A stretch of DNA of 64,000 nucleotides from Galerina marginata (lineage: Eukaryota > Basidiomycota > Agaricomycetes > Agaricales > Galerinaceae): assembly GCA_023014335.1 (NCBI GenBank), contig JAECYW010000001.1:496001-560000 (forward strand), given 5' to 3'. Positions 22,689-33,800 of this stretch are shown in pieces. The notes below the pieces were generated by a model. It searched no databases, was not told the origin of the DNA, and worked only from the letters and a program-made list of their open reading frames with translations. Made by a program: the position numbers and the translations under genes. The number at the start of each line of letters is the position of its first letter. Position 1 is the stretch's first letter.

Positions 22689-23157
22689 TTCTGGTCTTCT
22701 TCCACGTTGAAGAGAGGAAGCGGCGAGTACGTGAGGAGTTTTGGGTTGGCTTTTCCTTTTCCCTTTGACTGAGTATTGCGCTTGGGGTTCTTCTTGACGA
22801 TGGGCTCTGGAACTGGGAGAGGGCGTTTTTCCCCGCGCTCACGCAATTTCCTCCCCAGGTCTAAATAAGATTAGAATTAGAATCAATACCCTTAAAATGA
22901 AATTTAAATTCACCTTCAGTATTCAATGCGGGTGGATCACCAGAAGCTACAGGCTCATTAGCATCAGTTTCCTGCTCTTCCAGAGGATCTATAGAAACTA
23001 AAGTTAAAGCTAGCGACATATAAATGAATATTGGTTTACTTACCTTGAGTTCCAGGAGCTGACTGGTCAGCAGGCGCAGCAGGTGCATCTCCAGTAGTAT
23101 CTATATAAACTATCAGGTTAATTCTAGAGAAAGGACATTTAGATAGATATGAATTTA

Positions 23158-23335
23158 CCTTCTGGTTCAGGAGCTGGTGCGCCTGAGCCTGAACCTGAGG
23201 CTGCGCCTGAGCCTGAACCTAAGCCTGAGCCAGCGCCTGAGCCTGAGCCTGAGCCAGCGCCTGAGCCAGCGCCTGAGCCTGAGCCTGAGCCTGAGCCTGA
23301 ACCTGAACCTGCACCTGCACCTGCGCCTGCAGAAT
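23158..23335. repeat. GCCTGA hexanucleotide-derived repeat in a JmjC-gene exon
   Basis: About 25 imperfect copies of GCCTGA/GCCTGAGCC. On the minus strand they encode an in-frame low-complexity Ser-Gly/Ala-Gly tract within the JmjC-like protein. The plus-strand Pro-Glu reading is a shadow. Confidence 0.85.
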
Positions 23336-25104
23336 CACCTTCACCATCTTCTTCACCATCAGGGTTTCCCCTAGGCCCTTGCTGAGATGCACTAGCAATC
23401 AAGCCTGGAAGTAGAGGGGGCAGAACTGAAGCCATAGGCCAACTTTCCGAAATTGGCCCTACAATCGTAACATCACTAGTAGAAGGCAAAGCAGTCTTCA
23501 GATTCTGATCTAAAGGCGAAGAAGTGTTAGTATATCACAGAACATCAATCAAGTACATCAATAATACCTGGCTTGAACCATTCAATCTCAGAGTCAGTCA
23601 TGTTTTCGATATCACTCCAAGGTAGCTCAGTAGCCAGATATTGCATGGCTAGATATGGCTGAGTAGATCCTTCAGCTATACCAAATAAAGTCAACCAGAT
23701 CATCCTTTCGATGCGCTTGATGATTTCAGGCTTTTGATTGCCCAAAGCCTTGGAAAACTTGAAATTTGTAGTAAGGATATTGCTTCAAAAGTTAAATTGA
23801 AAATAAAGACTTACACCAATCATCTCCGCTTTGTCCCAGGAAAGGGAACATAGCTTAAGGTCGCTAAGCAACATAATCGGAGAAACCAGTAAAGCTATCT
23901 GAAGAGAAAGCCGGAAGCCAGCATGTTTATAGTCCTCGGCAAGCTTGGTGAATATGGCCTTTTCTGCCGGTGTTAAGGAACTACTGACTCTATAAAGGTA
24001 AAGTTGATGATTAAAGATAAAGGATATATATAATATAAATCTGCTTACTCCTCGGAAGGGAAAAACAAGTCATTTAGATCATTTGGAACATCTGGTATAC
24101 TATAGCTGTCCGGAGTGTATTCCATCGTCAACAAATGCCTAAGATGCATGGCGGCGAGTTGTAAATTCCATAGTGTTTGCAAGGAGCCGCTATTGGCCTC
24201 AACGTTGCATAAAAACTTGAGCGTGCTCAGGTGTATATTGTTAGTGGCGTAAGGCGTTTGCAGGGTATCTTGGCTTCTGAAATTTGCCCGTGCGTCTAGC
24301 AGTATAGACCGACAATCATTCACCAGTGATAACCTCTGCAAATATTCAGAATAAAAGACTTAAATAATATAAAAAGAAACATACGCGAAAGCTCAATTTA
24401 GGAAGAGGGAGTTTGGGATGCTGTGGAACCAGTATCGTGGATTGCCTGCCAAGTAACCAGGCAGCAACATCCAAAACGCGATATGAACAGACCAAAATGG
24501 CAAGGTCGTTGTTGACTTTGACAGGTTTCTTGCCTTTTTTGTAGGCTACCACAGTATTGCTGGCGGCAGGCTCGCCAGTTTCCATGTCTGGGCCCTCAAT
24601 ACGCAGGAGCTGGCGAAGTCCACTATCCCCCGTGATGCGGTGTGCTCCAAAGCGCTTTTCAAACATATCCATTGAGTTACCAAAGTGCTTCAGATTGAAA
24701 CCCCAGATAAGAATAATGTTTTAAAACCCTTAAATTGAACCGTACCTTCAGCAACTTGTCTAAAGTACTGGAACCCTGGAAAACATCTGCAAGAACTGGC
24801 TCAGTTAAGCTATCAGTATCCCATGGGAATGCTGCAAGCAGCAAAGAGTTGGCTCTGGGAGAATCAGCTGCTGTGGCTGGAGCTGGAGCTAAGAAACAAC
24901 TGAATCAACAAGGCTTTTAGTTCAGTAAATGGTTTGAAATAATACCCTGAGAGAGGGGCTGAGAAGAAGAAGAAGCATTAGTAGACATATTCAAGAAAAG
25001 AAGCAAGAGTTGTAAAGGGAAGTTGAGGTTGAGGTTGAGATTGACAGTAGGAGGCTAAAAGAAATCAACTTCAACATGCGTCTTAGGTCAGGCATGTGGC
25101 TGTG

Positions 25105-25146
25105 CTAACCCTACAAGGACCGACACGTCGGTCCTCTTAGGGTTAG
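25105..25146. repeat. 42-bp micro-palindrome (degenerate copy)
   Basis: Related to the perfect palindromes at 38306, 38405, 57725, 57809 and 57957: half-arm CTAACCCTAAGAGGACCGAC, here with CTACAAGG in the left arm and GACACGTC at the centre. Preceded by GTGGCTGTG. Lies upstream of the JmjC-like gene start. Confidence 0.8.
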
Positions 25147-25339
25147 ACACTACTCTTAGGGTTAGGGCTCAGTCTTGACTGTGCTCAAGCGCAGGCAACA
25201 TGGGCCTATAATTATAAGTCAGAGGGCAATCTTAGGGCATCTGAGAGTTGCCCAAGTTTATTTCATATTTCTTATTGTTCATCATTCATATATACCAAAA
25301 TATATTATAGTCTACTATTAATATGAAATATTAAACTAC

Positions 25340-28300
25340 TTTAATTGATGGTGATGAGGACGTCGCGGGAACTGCGACGCACAGGCCTCAGCTTCTCGAA
25401 TACAAGCGCATGGGGGGTGGGCTGCTGCAGTCGCGATCGTGCTTCGGGAGTGGAAGTGGAATACGAGGAGGGGGAGGTCGCGGAGGCTTGATGCACCACC
25501 GCCTGTTCTCCGAATGCGGGTGTGTGGGCGTGGCGATCGCGAATGAGCCCCGCAATATGAAATAAGGGCGGAGGGCGGGGCCGCGGGAGACTTGACGCAC
25601 AGGGATTGCATCCCCGAATGCGAGTGCGTGGGGCTGGATCCCAGCCGTCGCGAATGGGCACCATCAGAGTTCCCGCTGGCGTGTCTGCTAGCCGTGATAT
25701 GGCAGGGGGGTGGCCGGCACCGCGTCGCAAGATGGCATAGTCGCGAATCGGCAGCGCGGGTACGATACACCGGGAAGGGCGAAGCCGCATGAGGCTCGAT
25801 GCACAGGCGTCGAGTCTCAAAATGCGAGTGCGTGGGTGAGGCGGGGATTCGCGGGTACGGAACGATGGGGGGTGAGCCGCGGGAGGGTCGACGCACTGGC
25901 GTCGAGCTCCCGAATGCGAGTGCGTCGGCGTTCGGACGGCATGCGAGAAGGCCATGACGGGGTTGCGAATGCCCGTCGTTGCCGTAACGTAGCAGGCGAA
26001 GCGGGGGCGGGTACTGCATTGCAAAACGACGGGCGTTTAGGCTAATTGTTGCCCGTCGTCGTCGGCGTGGCAGGAATGGGCTCCCTACGCGACCTGTTGG
26101 TGGGTTAGCGCGGTGGGGAGGGGAAGATGTGGTGGGTGGGCTTACCTGCTACCGTTTCCTCGCCACTGCTGCCATCTCCTAACCTCTTGCCGCCGTTTCA
26201 TTGCCCCTACGCCTGCCGTGGTACGCACACCGAAGGCGGTTCGTGTTGCTGCGTCCGTTTTCGTGGTCGTCGTCGGGAGTTCGCGTCGATCGGCTGGCTG
26301 GGAGACGCGGGAACCGCTGGGGCCCTGCTACCGTGGTGACGTGGCTTCAGTGGTGGGCGGCATCGACGGCGATGGAGGAAGGGGTGGAAGGTGCAGGCGG
26401 TGGTGAGAGGTGGAGGTGATGGGCGAAGCAAAGAGTCAACGCGTGACACGTCACGGCGTTGATGGGATTAGGCATCCGCGGCAGGTGCAGCAGCAGCGCT
26501 ATCTGGAGGAAGGAGGAAGGGCCGACCGTGAGGTGCGCGTCGTCGTCGACGTGGCAGCAATGACGATCAACCTGACCATTGGTTAGCGGAGCGATGGCGG
26601 GGATGACGCGGGGGGTGTGCTTACCTGTCGCCGTTGTCTCCACCTCGGGCTGCCATTCCTCTCCCCCCCCCCGTTTTCGTAGTCGTCGTTGCCGGTCCGT
26701 GTCGGTATGATGGCTGAGCCACACGGGAGCCGCTGGGGCCATGCTATCGTGGTGACGTGGCACAGCCGGTAGGCGGCATCGGACGCGATGGATGTAGGAA
26801 GGTGGAGGGGGTGGTGAGAGGCGGTGGTGAGAGGCGGTGGTGACGGATAAAGGCAAGAGTCAAGGGGGAGGGAAGCCCTGGAAGAAACAAAGTCGTACGA
26901 CTTTGAAAGTCAGGTGCGTGTTGAACGTCACCTGATGTTACGTGTCGCGTGACAGTCCGCGTTGACTTAAAGTCATCGCCTCCCTCCTTCTTTCCTCTCT
27001 CCTCGAGGCATTGGCTTGAAACCTTCGCCTCCGTTTTTCTCTCCTCCAGCGAATCCGCCCGGATAGGCCGATAGCGCATCCCCCACTGGGGGGGGTGCCA
27101 CGCTTTTTCTCTTTATTAAATTTCTTCTTTTTTTTTATCTTCTTGGCTTTTCTGTCCGCGAAGGCGACTCAGAGGCGTAAGGCTCTGGCTGTGATGGCCA
27201 TCCGATGTCGCCTCTGCTGCTCTTCGCGGTTCCTGCGCCTCAACCCTTCAACAAGTAAGTTTTTATTCATTTTTTACTTACTTTTTGGGTTGATTTAACA
27301 ACCCCTCAGCGCACACGCGATCCACGTCAAGTACGTGTCCCTCGATCCGCCGCCTCACTCGCCACCTCCAGAACGAGGATCTGCTCTCGGCTCCTTCACG
27401 CCTTGCCTGCTGCACGTCGGCGTTGTGTGATGGACTTTCCCTCACCTCGATCGGCTCTCTCCACCCTGGCTTTGGTGGCTGGAGGTTTTTCTCGTCCGCA
27501 AGCTCCTCCCCCGCACCGCCCTCGCGTCGCGTGTCGGTAGTCATCATCGACGCTGACGTAGTGCCCGACCGTTGCCCGACCACCGCCTCGCCTCGATCCG
27601 CTCCGTCTCCGCTCCCCGCACACGACCACTCACCAACCACCACGGTCGACTCAGCCGGCTTGCGTCATCAAAGTTTCGCCGCCCGTGTCTCCTCGCCTCA
27701 GCCCCCCATCGCCTCAGCCTTCATCGCCAACTGCTGTCGCTGTCTACCACCACAGCCGCGGGAGCAAGTTCGTCTGGTTTCCCCCCTGCCGTGATTTGAG
27801 GAAATGATGGGCGCAGGCGGTGGTCGACGACGATAGCTGTATCGACGTTGGTGGAGGTCGTCGCCGAGCCACGGCGCCTCAGGAGACTCCTCGCATCTTC
27901 CACCCTGTAAGCCCTTTTGTTTTTGTTTGTTCTTTGAACTCTTGTTGATGTGCTTTGTGTTTTGCAGTGATGCCTCACGCCTCCCGCCTCCCGCCTCCGG
28001 GCTACGTGGTCCTCAATCCGCCGCCCCTTTGGCCGCCTCTCGATCTCGTGTCTCCTCCGGTCGGTTCCGTCACCCTTCGCTTGCCACGTCGGCAGTGCGG
28101 TGGACATTGCCTCGCCTCCATCCACTCCCTCCGTCTACGCCAGGCTACGGTGGCTGACAGGGCTTGACTTTCGTCTCGTCCGCTGCCTCCTCCGTGGCAC
28201 CCCTCTCGCGTCGTGCCTCGGCTCGTCACCATTGACGCAGGCGGGCTCACGTCACCAAGGTTTCGCCTACCTCGTCCGCTCCCCCTGTTTACCACAACGC

Positions 28301-29130
28301 CGCGGGAGCAAGTGCCTGGTGCTGGGGGGTCTGTCTTCCCCAGCTCAATACCTCTCCCGCGGCACGTAGGCCTCCCTCGCTCCTTTTGTACAGCCTCCGA
28401 CCTCAACGAATTCCCTCCCGCGGCGGTTGGGTACTTACACCTCACGCCACAGCGTAAACCGTCACCCAGAAACGAGCAGCCCGCGCGAATCACAGGGCGG
28501 TTGAAACAAGCCGCTGGAGTTGGAAAGCCGGGGGCAAGAGCTGGGAGCTGGGAAGTCGGGAAAGTCGGGCACTGGACTACCGACGGTGGCCTCGACTAAT
28601 CCTGGCAGTTGAGCCTGCGCTGTTCCATCCACTCAACGAACAGCCGCGGGAGCAAGGCCGACGAGCACGAACACGAACACGCCTGCGCCTGCTCACGACG
28701 GAAACTCGGGCCTGGGCTGAGGAGGGGAGAGGGAGGCATGAGGACAGAGGAGGAGGAGGAACAGGAGAACTCACGACCCGAATGCGAGCACCTCAATCCC
28801 TCATACTCACCCTCCGTCTCCTCGTCGTCACGCCTCTTCCATATTCTGCGCCTTCCTCGTCGTTCTGGTCATCCGCGACTGTATTCGTCTACTGCGGCGT
28901 GGGGCGTCGCCTCTCCTCTTGCTTCGCCTCTCAGCTCCTCCCCTCTCCTCGCCTCTCAATTCTCTTAACGCCATCGTCGCCGCTGTCGCAAACTGCTCCT
29001 GTGCTTTCCTTTTCCGATACCCAACTATCCTCCCCTTCAACCCCCAACCTATCTATCCCCAACCTCCCTGCACCGCTGTCGCCGCTTTGATTCGCTTCAC
29101 CGCCAATCTTGCCTCGTACTAATCTGGCCT
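25340..29130. other. GC-rich island without a recognisable gene
   Basis: A sharp change from AT-rich DNA to strongly GC- and CpG-rich DNA, then back. It contains degenerate tandem units: about 130-bp units at 25400-25960 (…CCGAATGCGAGTGCGT…), and longer related blocks (26040-26410 with 26530-26830; 27640-27790 with 28230-28370). Many long open frames on both strands reflect GC content and repeats; none shows a domain. Intron-like signals occur (GTAAGT at about 27256 to CCCCTCAG at 27308; GTAAGC at about 27907 to TTTTGCAG at 27967), so a spliced transcript is possible. It lies between the divergent JmjC-like and TET/JBP-like genes. Confidence 0.6.
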
Positions 29131-30893
29131 GGCTTTGTCTCAACTCATGACTCTTTAGCTAACTTTAATTGACCTTATAATACTAAAGTATATTAATTTT
29201 CTCTATTCTCTCAAGGTCTCTATTGTAACCTGTATTGCTTGATTGATCCTGGGTAAATCATATATAAGTATGCTACTAAGGTTTGGAACTGCGATTTTAG
29301 TAGTTACAGCCTCTAGGTTAGCTCTGATAGCTTGTGACGCCTTTTTAAGAAGTCTTGTGACATCTAGATGTTAGTCTTCCTGTTATCAACCTTCATCATG
29401 TCCAGCCACACTCCTGTTCTTCTCCCTATTTCTTCTTTAGAACTTGGTAACCTTTTGACAGCCTCTTTTGCAGAGCTAGAGGGGAAACCAATTGATAAGG
29501 TTACCAGTGTCTTGTGGGAGCAGAAAATGCTGTCCAAGATTGTGGCTGATCAAGCCAAATTTGTAAGTACCCTGCTGAACTCTATATAGGCCACAGAGAA
29601 GATTCTAAATGATCTAAGATTCCATCTATTAAAACCTGGCTCAGGAGGAGCATTTCTATGGAAGTAAAGAACCTCTCAGACTCTGAACTCTTGCAATTTT
29701 TTGTTGGAAACCAATTTTTGCAGAAGTACCATCCAGAGGTTGCTATAGAATATCTAGACCAACTTCAACACCTCTTGGATAAGAGGCAGGTAAGGATTTT
29801 TACAGTCCACTTAAGGTATCATCTTTAAATTCTGCTAGTTTGGAACCAATGAACCTCAACACCATCAGCTGAACTTCTTGGAAGACATTACCCGGCATGA
29901 CTTTGTAGACTCCAAGGAATTTATTTCAGACTCTGGAGAGGAAGAGAATGAGGATTCCGACTATGAAGATATTGAATCTGGGTCTGTTCCTTTTGATCCT
30001 CAGTCACCGCCTCGAAAGCGTCAAAAACAGCCCCAAAAATCTATAAATAAAGCTCAAATCCCTACTTCTGTCAACCCCTCCGTATCTTCTACTACTTTTG
30101 AGGCTTTTGACAAGATGCCTATTCTTTCCAACAACCTTTCGCAATGGAATCAAATCCTAGAAGCCAATCCAAGCTTTTGGGAAATGAAAGGTCGAAGCTG
30201 GAAGACTTTACTGGATGAAGCTTACTCTCTTAGAAAAGTAAGTATTAATTTAAAATTTTCCTGGATGTTATTGATCTTATAAAACCTCAGGACCTTGCTT
30301 TATCCAAAGAATCCAATGAAGAACAATATCAGAAGGTTCTTGGAGTCTTAAGAGAGATACGGAAAGTCAAGCGTAGCATCTATTCCCTTCCAGGATGGCA
30401 GAAGGCTATTAAGGTAAAATATCTTCCTTAATTTAATAACTGATTAACTGGTATCTTTAGGACTCGGAATTACCGAAAAGTGTTGAACTTTGGAGCAGCC
30501 GTTATATGCTTTTCCACTGCAAGGCTCCTTTTGCGGTCTCTCTTATAAGGAAAAACAAGATTATTGAGTCATTAAGTTTGATTCTATATTCTTGGATACC
30601 TAAAGAAGAAACCCTCACTTGGACGCCTATGGATAAAATTCCGGAGTTTACAGTTAGTCATGTTGTTCTCTATAAAAATATAACATCTAACAAATCATAG
30701 GTGAAGGGCTCCAGAAAGTTAACAGCCAGCGAGGTACTACAATTTCTCAAAAAAAATCCCGACATGATTCCTCGACAAAGTTATCCCTCTTCTATCTATT
30801 TTCTTTTGAATCGGGACAACTTCTTGATAGCCTACAAACAGTGGCTAGCCTTTGCCATAAATGAAGCAAACCAATCAGAAACCAAGGCCAAGT

Positions 30894-33800
30894 CACTTCA
30901 GTGGCCCCTACTTAGGTACCCGGCGGGAACTTTAATATGGCGTATATAACCTACCCATGGGGGTGTCTACAACAAAAATAAAAAATAAAAAACGGCAGCT
31001 ACAATTTATAAAAATTGTTAAAAATTTCAAAAATAAAAATGTTTTTGTTATAAAAACATGAGAAATGTTTTAAAATTGTAGAAAAGTTTTAACAATAAAT
31101 AGAAATAATTATAGATTTGTTTTTTTTAATAGGTGCCAGGGGTCTTTTTATAGAAATATTAAATTGTAGCTAGCAGCCCAACTAGGGTAGATAGATAGAA
31201 TCTGTAAAGAGATCTTGTAATGCAACCCTGAGTACTATGTATCCTCCAAAAATTGAAGTAATCCAGAGATATGAATTCTTCTACCCACAAAATAAATTTG
31301 GTATTTGTGGGCTAGCCAAAATATATGGCAAGGATCTGTATAAAGATCATAAGATGTCATATAGAGTGATATTAAGACCAAAACTTGTCACAATTTTGTT
31401 CCAAGTCCAAGCTTTCCGACAATCTGTTCCAGCACGTCTAAGCAGACATACTCCTTTCTGTTCCATATCTCAGATGCGGAGTACTTTTCCATACTTGTTT
31501 TTGTGTTATCCTCAAGTTGGTAGGCATCTGCTCCTAAGGCTTCTTTCTGTAGCATATCTTACTGAGGTCTTCCCAAGTTTCAGAGTTGCAGAGTTGAGGA
31601 CAACTCCGCCCTTATATTTAAAGACTTATAATTACCACTTAGATCTTCAGTCTGAATATTAGTTTAACCACCTGGGTAACCTTGACATCTTATTGCTCTC
31701 ATCTATCTAAGTTGTTCACTTCTGAAATACGCCTTAAGTCAAGGTGCTGACCTTCTGGTCTCCTGACCATAAATTAGGGCACATCATTAGGTGAAGCACA
31801 GTTCATAGCTGAGGCCAAATCTTTGTCTGTCCAGTTCCGCATTCTGCGTCACTGCGAGTCTTATATAAATTATGTCCAAATTAGATAGATTATTGAATGT
31901 TTTGACTAGTTACAAACTGCAATAATAATGCTTGATATATACTGTGCTATGCAAAGGTCAAAAAAATGGATGTTTTATACAATGTCAAAATGTCAAAAAT
32001 GTTAAAAGAGTGAAAAACTTAGCAATTTAAAATGTAATATCTATTAAATTTAACACAATCTTGTAGCTCTGAATTTTCTGAATTTTCTGATATTTAAATC
32101 ATGGCAATTGGATAAAAACTGAGCAAGTTATAGTCAAATTACATTTTGAAAGAGAAGTGTTCAAAAGTGTATTTTGTGTTTTTCTTCGCAAGGAGGGCAC
32201 CAAGTCACATGACACTAAAAGATTCTAGATCAGAAAAAATAGCTCCACATTTTCTATTTATAGACCCTGACCTCAAAATGCCATTTTTGGCACTAGTTCT
32301 ATTTATAGATTGAACTGAAAGGTATGAACTATTTATATACTATGGCGAATTCTAAATACATTTTGCTTTTCTATTTTAGACCTAATCTCTGATATATCTA
32401 TATTTAGAGCAAGTTCTATTTTTAAATTTTGACCCTGAACTTCCTTTTTTAGAAAGTGAGTGTACTTTACGACCATCTCCAAAATTGGTTTTGGAACCCA
32501 ATTCTATTTTTAGATTGAAATTTTGAAACTTCCTTTTCTGGTAATATTTGAAGATCTAATTTAAGCATTTTCTATTAATAGATTAATTCTGAAACCTTCA
32601 GTATAATAATCTATTTATAAATTATTTTTAGACACCAATGACAACTGTATTGTTTCTATTTATAGATAAATCATTTAAATTCATAAATAGTCATCTATTA
32701 ATATAGGAACTATCTCTATTTATAGATTACCCATCAAACATATTAGCTATATTTAGATCACAACTACTTTTCAAATTATTCATATGATCAGTCTATTTTT
32801 AGAATATTATGACTGACTATCTTTAAAAGTAGTCAAACTTATATACAAGTTAAACAAGGTCAATTCCAAAAATAGTTAAGCACCATTAAAATCATTATCA
32901 GGTTTTGCATGTCTGATTTGGCAGATGGAAAAATCTTTTAGCAAGGAAACAGTATTTTAGAATATTGTTTTCTATATTTAGATCATTTTACAGTATTGAT
33001 CATGTGATCATTTACTTTTTATACTAAAATATTAGCCAAATAAGATCAGTTCTAAAAATAGCTCATACTGTTATCTAGATATATAATTCTATTAAAGAAA
33101 TTAGAACAAGTGAATGTAATCTATTTTTGGAACACATAACCAGATCAGCATTCATCAGATCTATTAATAGGCTCAATCTAAAGCAAAGATGCATTTATAT
33201 TTAAAGTAACAACTGTGATACCATGTTGATAGCTGAGTTGACAGATGAATTTAGATTGTTTACAGCTATTTGCCAAATAGTAAACATAAATGGTTATATG
33301 TTTATATTTGTACACATACTCATATTTGGATTACAGCTAAGTTCATATCAATAGGCCATCACTTGAAATTTACACGTCTAGGCAGATTTGTGGTGGACTC
33401 TAAATCTGTCCTAGCCAAGAGTCTCGAACGTGAGCTGATGAGCCTGGCCATCAAAATTAGAAATCCAGATGTTGGCTCATTACAACTTTGGACCCTGCTC
33501 AGAGAAGAATTCTAAGTGAGCTATGTATGTAATTTTAGCAATTCGGCCTATCAATATAAACATGACTGTAAATTGATGCATAATGATATCAGGACTGGGG
33601 ACCAAGAGGGGGCAATGAGGTGGCATAGTGTTATTTACAGCAAGAGTCCCAATGGTTTCAGTGTTACAGTGATCCTTTATCTAAGCAGATCTAAGCAAAG
33701 GTTGCTGAGTGGTACTAGGTGGGCTTCTTTCTGATATGAAGGACTCTGGCCAAGACTCCAGATACAGGCAGCCAAAGAAACATTAACAGGGTACTTCATG

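Larger units (their letters stand above)
17298..22693 (-). mobile_element. Copia (Ty1/copia) LTR retrotransposon, complete
   Basis: Two 473-bp LTRs (17303-17775 and 22216-22688), both starting TGTTAGAC on the plus strand and ending TAACA, appear identical over their whole length. They are flanked by the 5-bp target duplication TTCTG (17298-17302, 22689-22693). On the minus strand a purine tract CAGGGGGTTG precedes the 3' LTR, and GGTTATGGGCCCCGG directly follows the 5' LTR, in the place of a primer-binding site (similar to that of other copia elements; from memory). Identity of the LTRs and an intact pol frame point to a very recent insertion. It lies inside an exon of the JmjC-like gene. Confidence 0.95.
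15238..24988 (-). pseudogene. JmjC-like (2-oxoglutarate oxygenase fold) multi-exon gene, split by a Copia element
   Basis: Read on the minus strand from ATG 24988-24986 (MSTNASSSSQPLSQ) through about a dozen exons with short GT-AG introns to TAA 15240-15238. Exons visible around 24940-24745, 24672-24385, 24341-24050, 23990-23815, 23745-23575, 23500-23158 (Ser/Gly repeats), 22990-22890 and 22862-22689; then after the Copia, 17302-17225, 17160-17080, 17031-16740, 16690-16174, 16130-15850 and 15775-15238. The core has LSGALHLGHIDSDGQGT (HxD iron-binding motif) and CPHWVYTPFH…GGHYIASSTIHDT…LIHAFM, as in basidiomycete JmjC-like proteins. A Lys/Arg-rich stretch before the Copia site could be a nuclear localisation signal. 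With one TTCTG copy and the Copia removed, the exon reads through (…EEDQKTYVPQQDIEMS…). Function inferred: Fe(II)/2OG dioxygenase-like, substrate unknown. Confidence 0.6.

Noticed and set aside
23149..23385. Plus-strand Pro-Glu repeat protein
   Set aside because: It is the antisense reading of the GCCTGA repeat whose minus-strand reading belongs to an exon of the JmjC-like gene.
5939..25000. A smaller Helentron ending near the JmjC gene as the real unit
   Set aside because: No 5' terminus of the ACGAG type on the minus strand was seen between the RepHel gene and 58631, and only the 58631 end restores the LINE frame.
25336..28968. Many long overlapping open frames in the GC-rich island
   Set aside because: Frames occur on all strands, are Arg/Pro/Ser-rich, follow repeat units and show no domain; GC content explains them.
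33270..33734. Transposase remnant in the centre of hairpin element A
   Set aside because: The two short frames show no recognisable catalytic motif and are not clearly conserved in element B.
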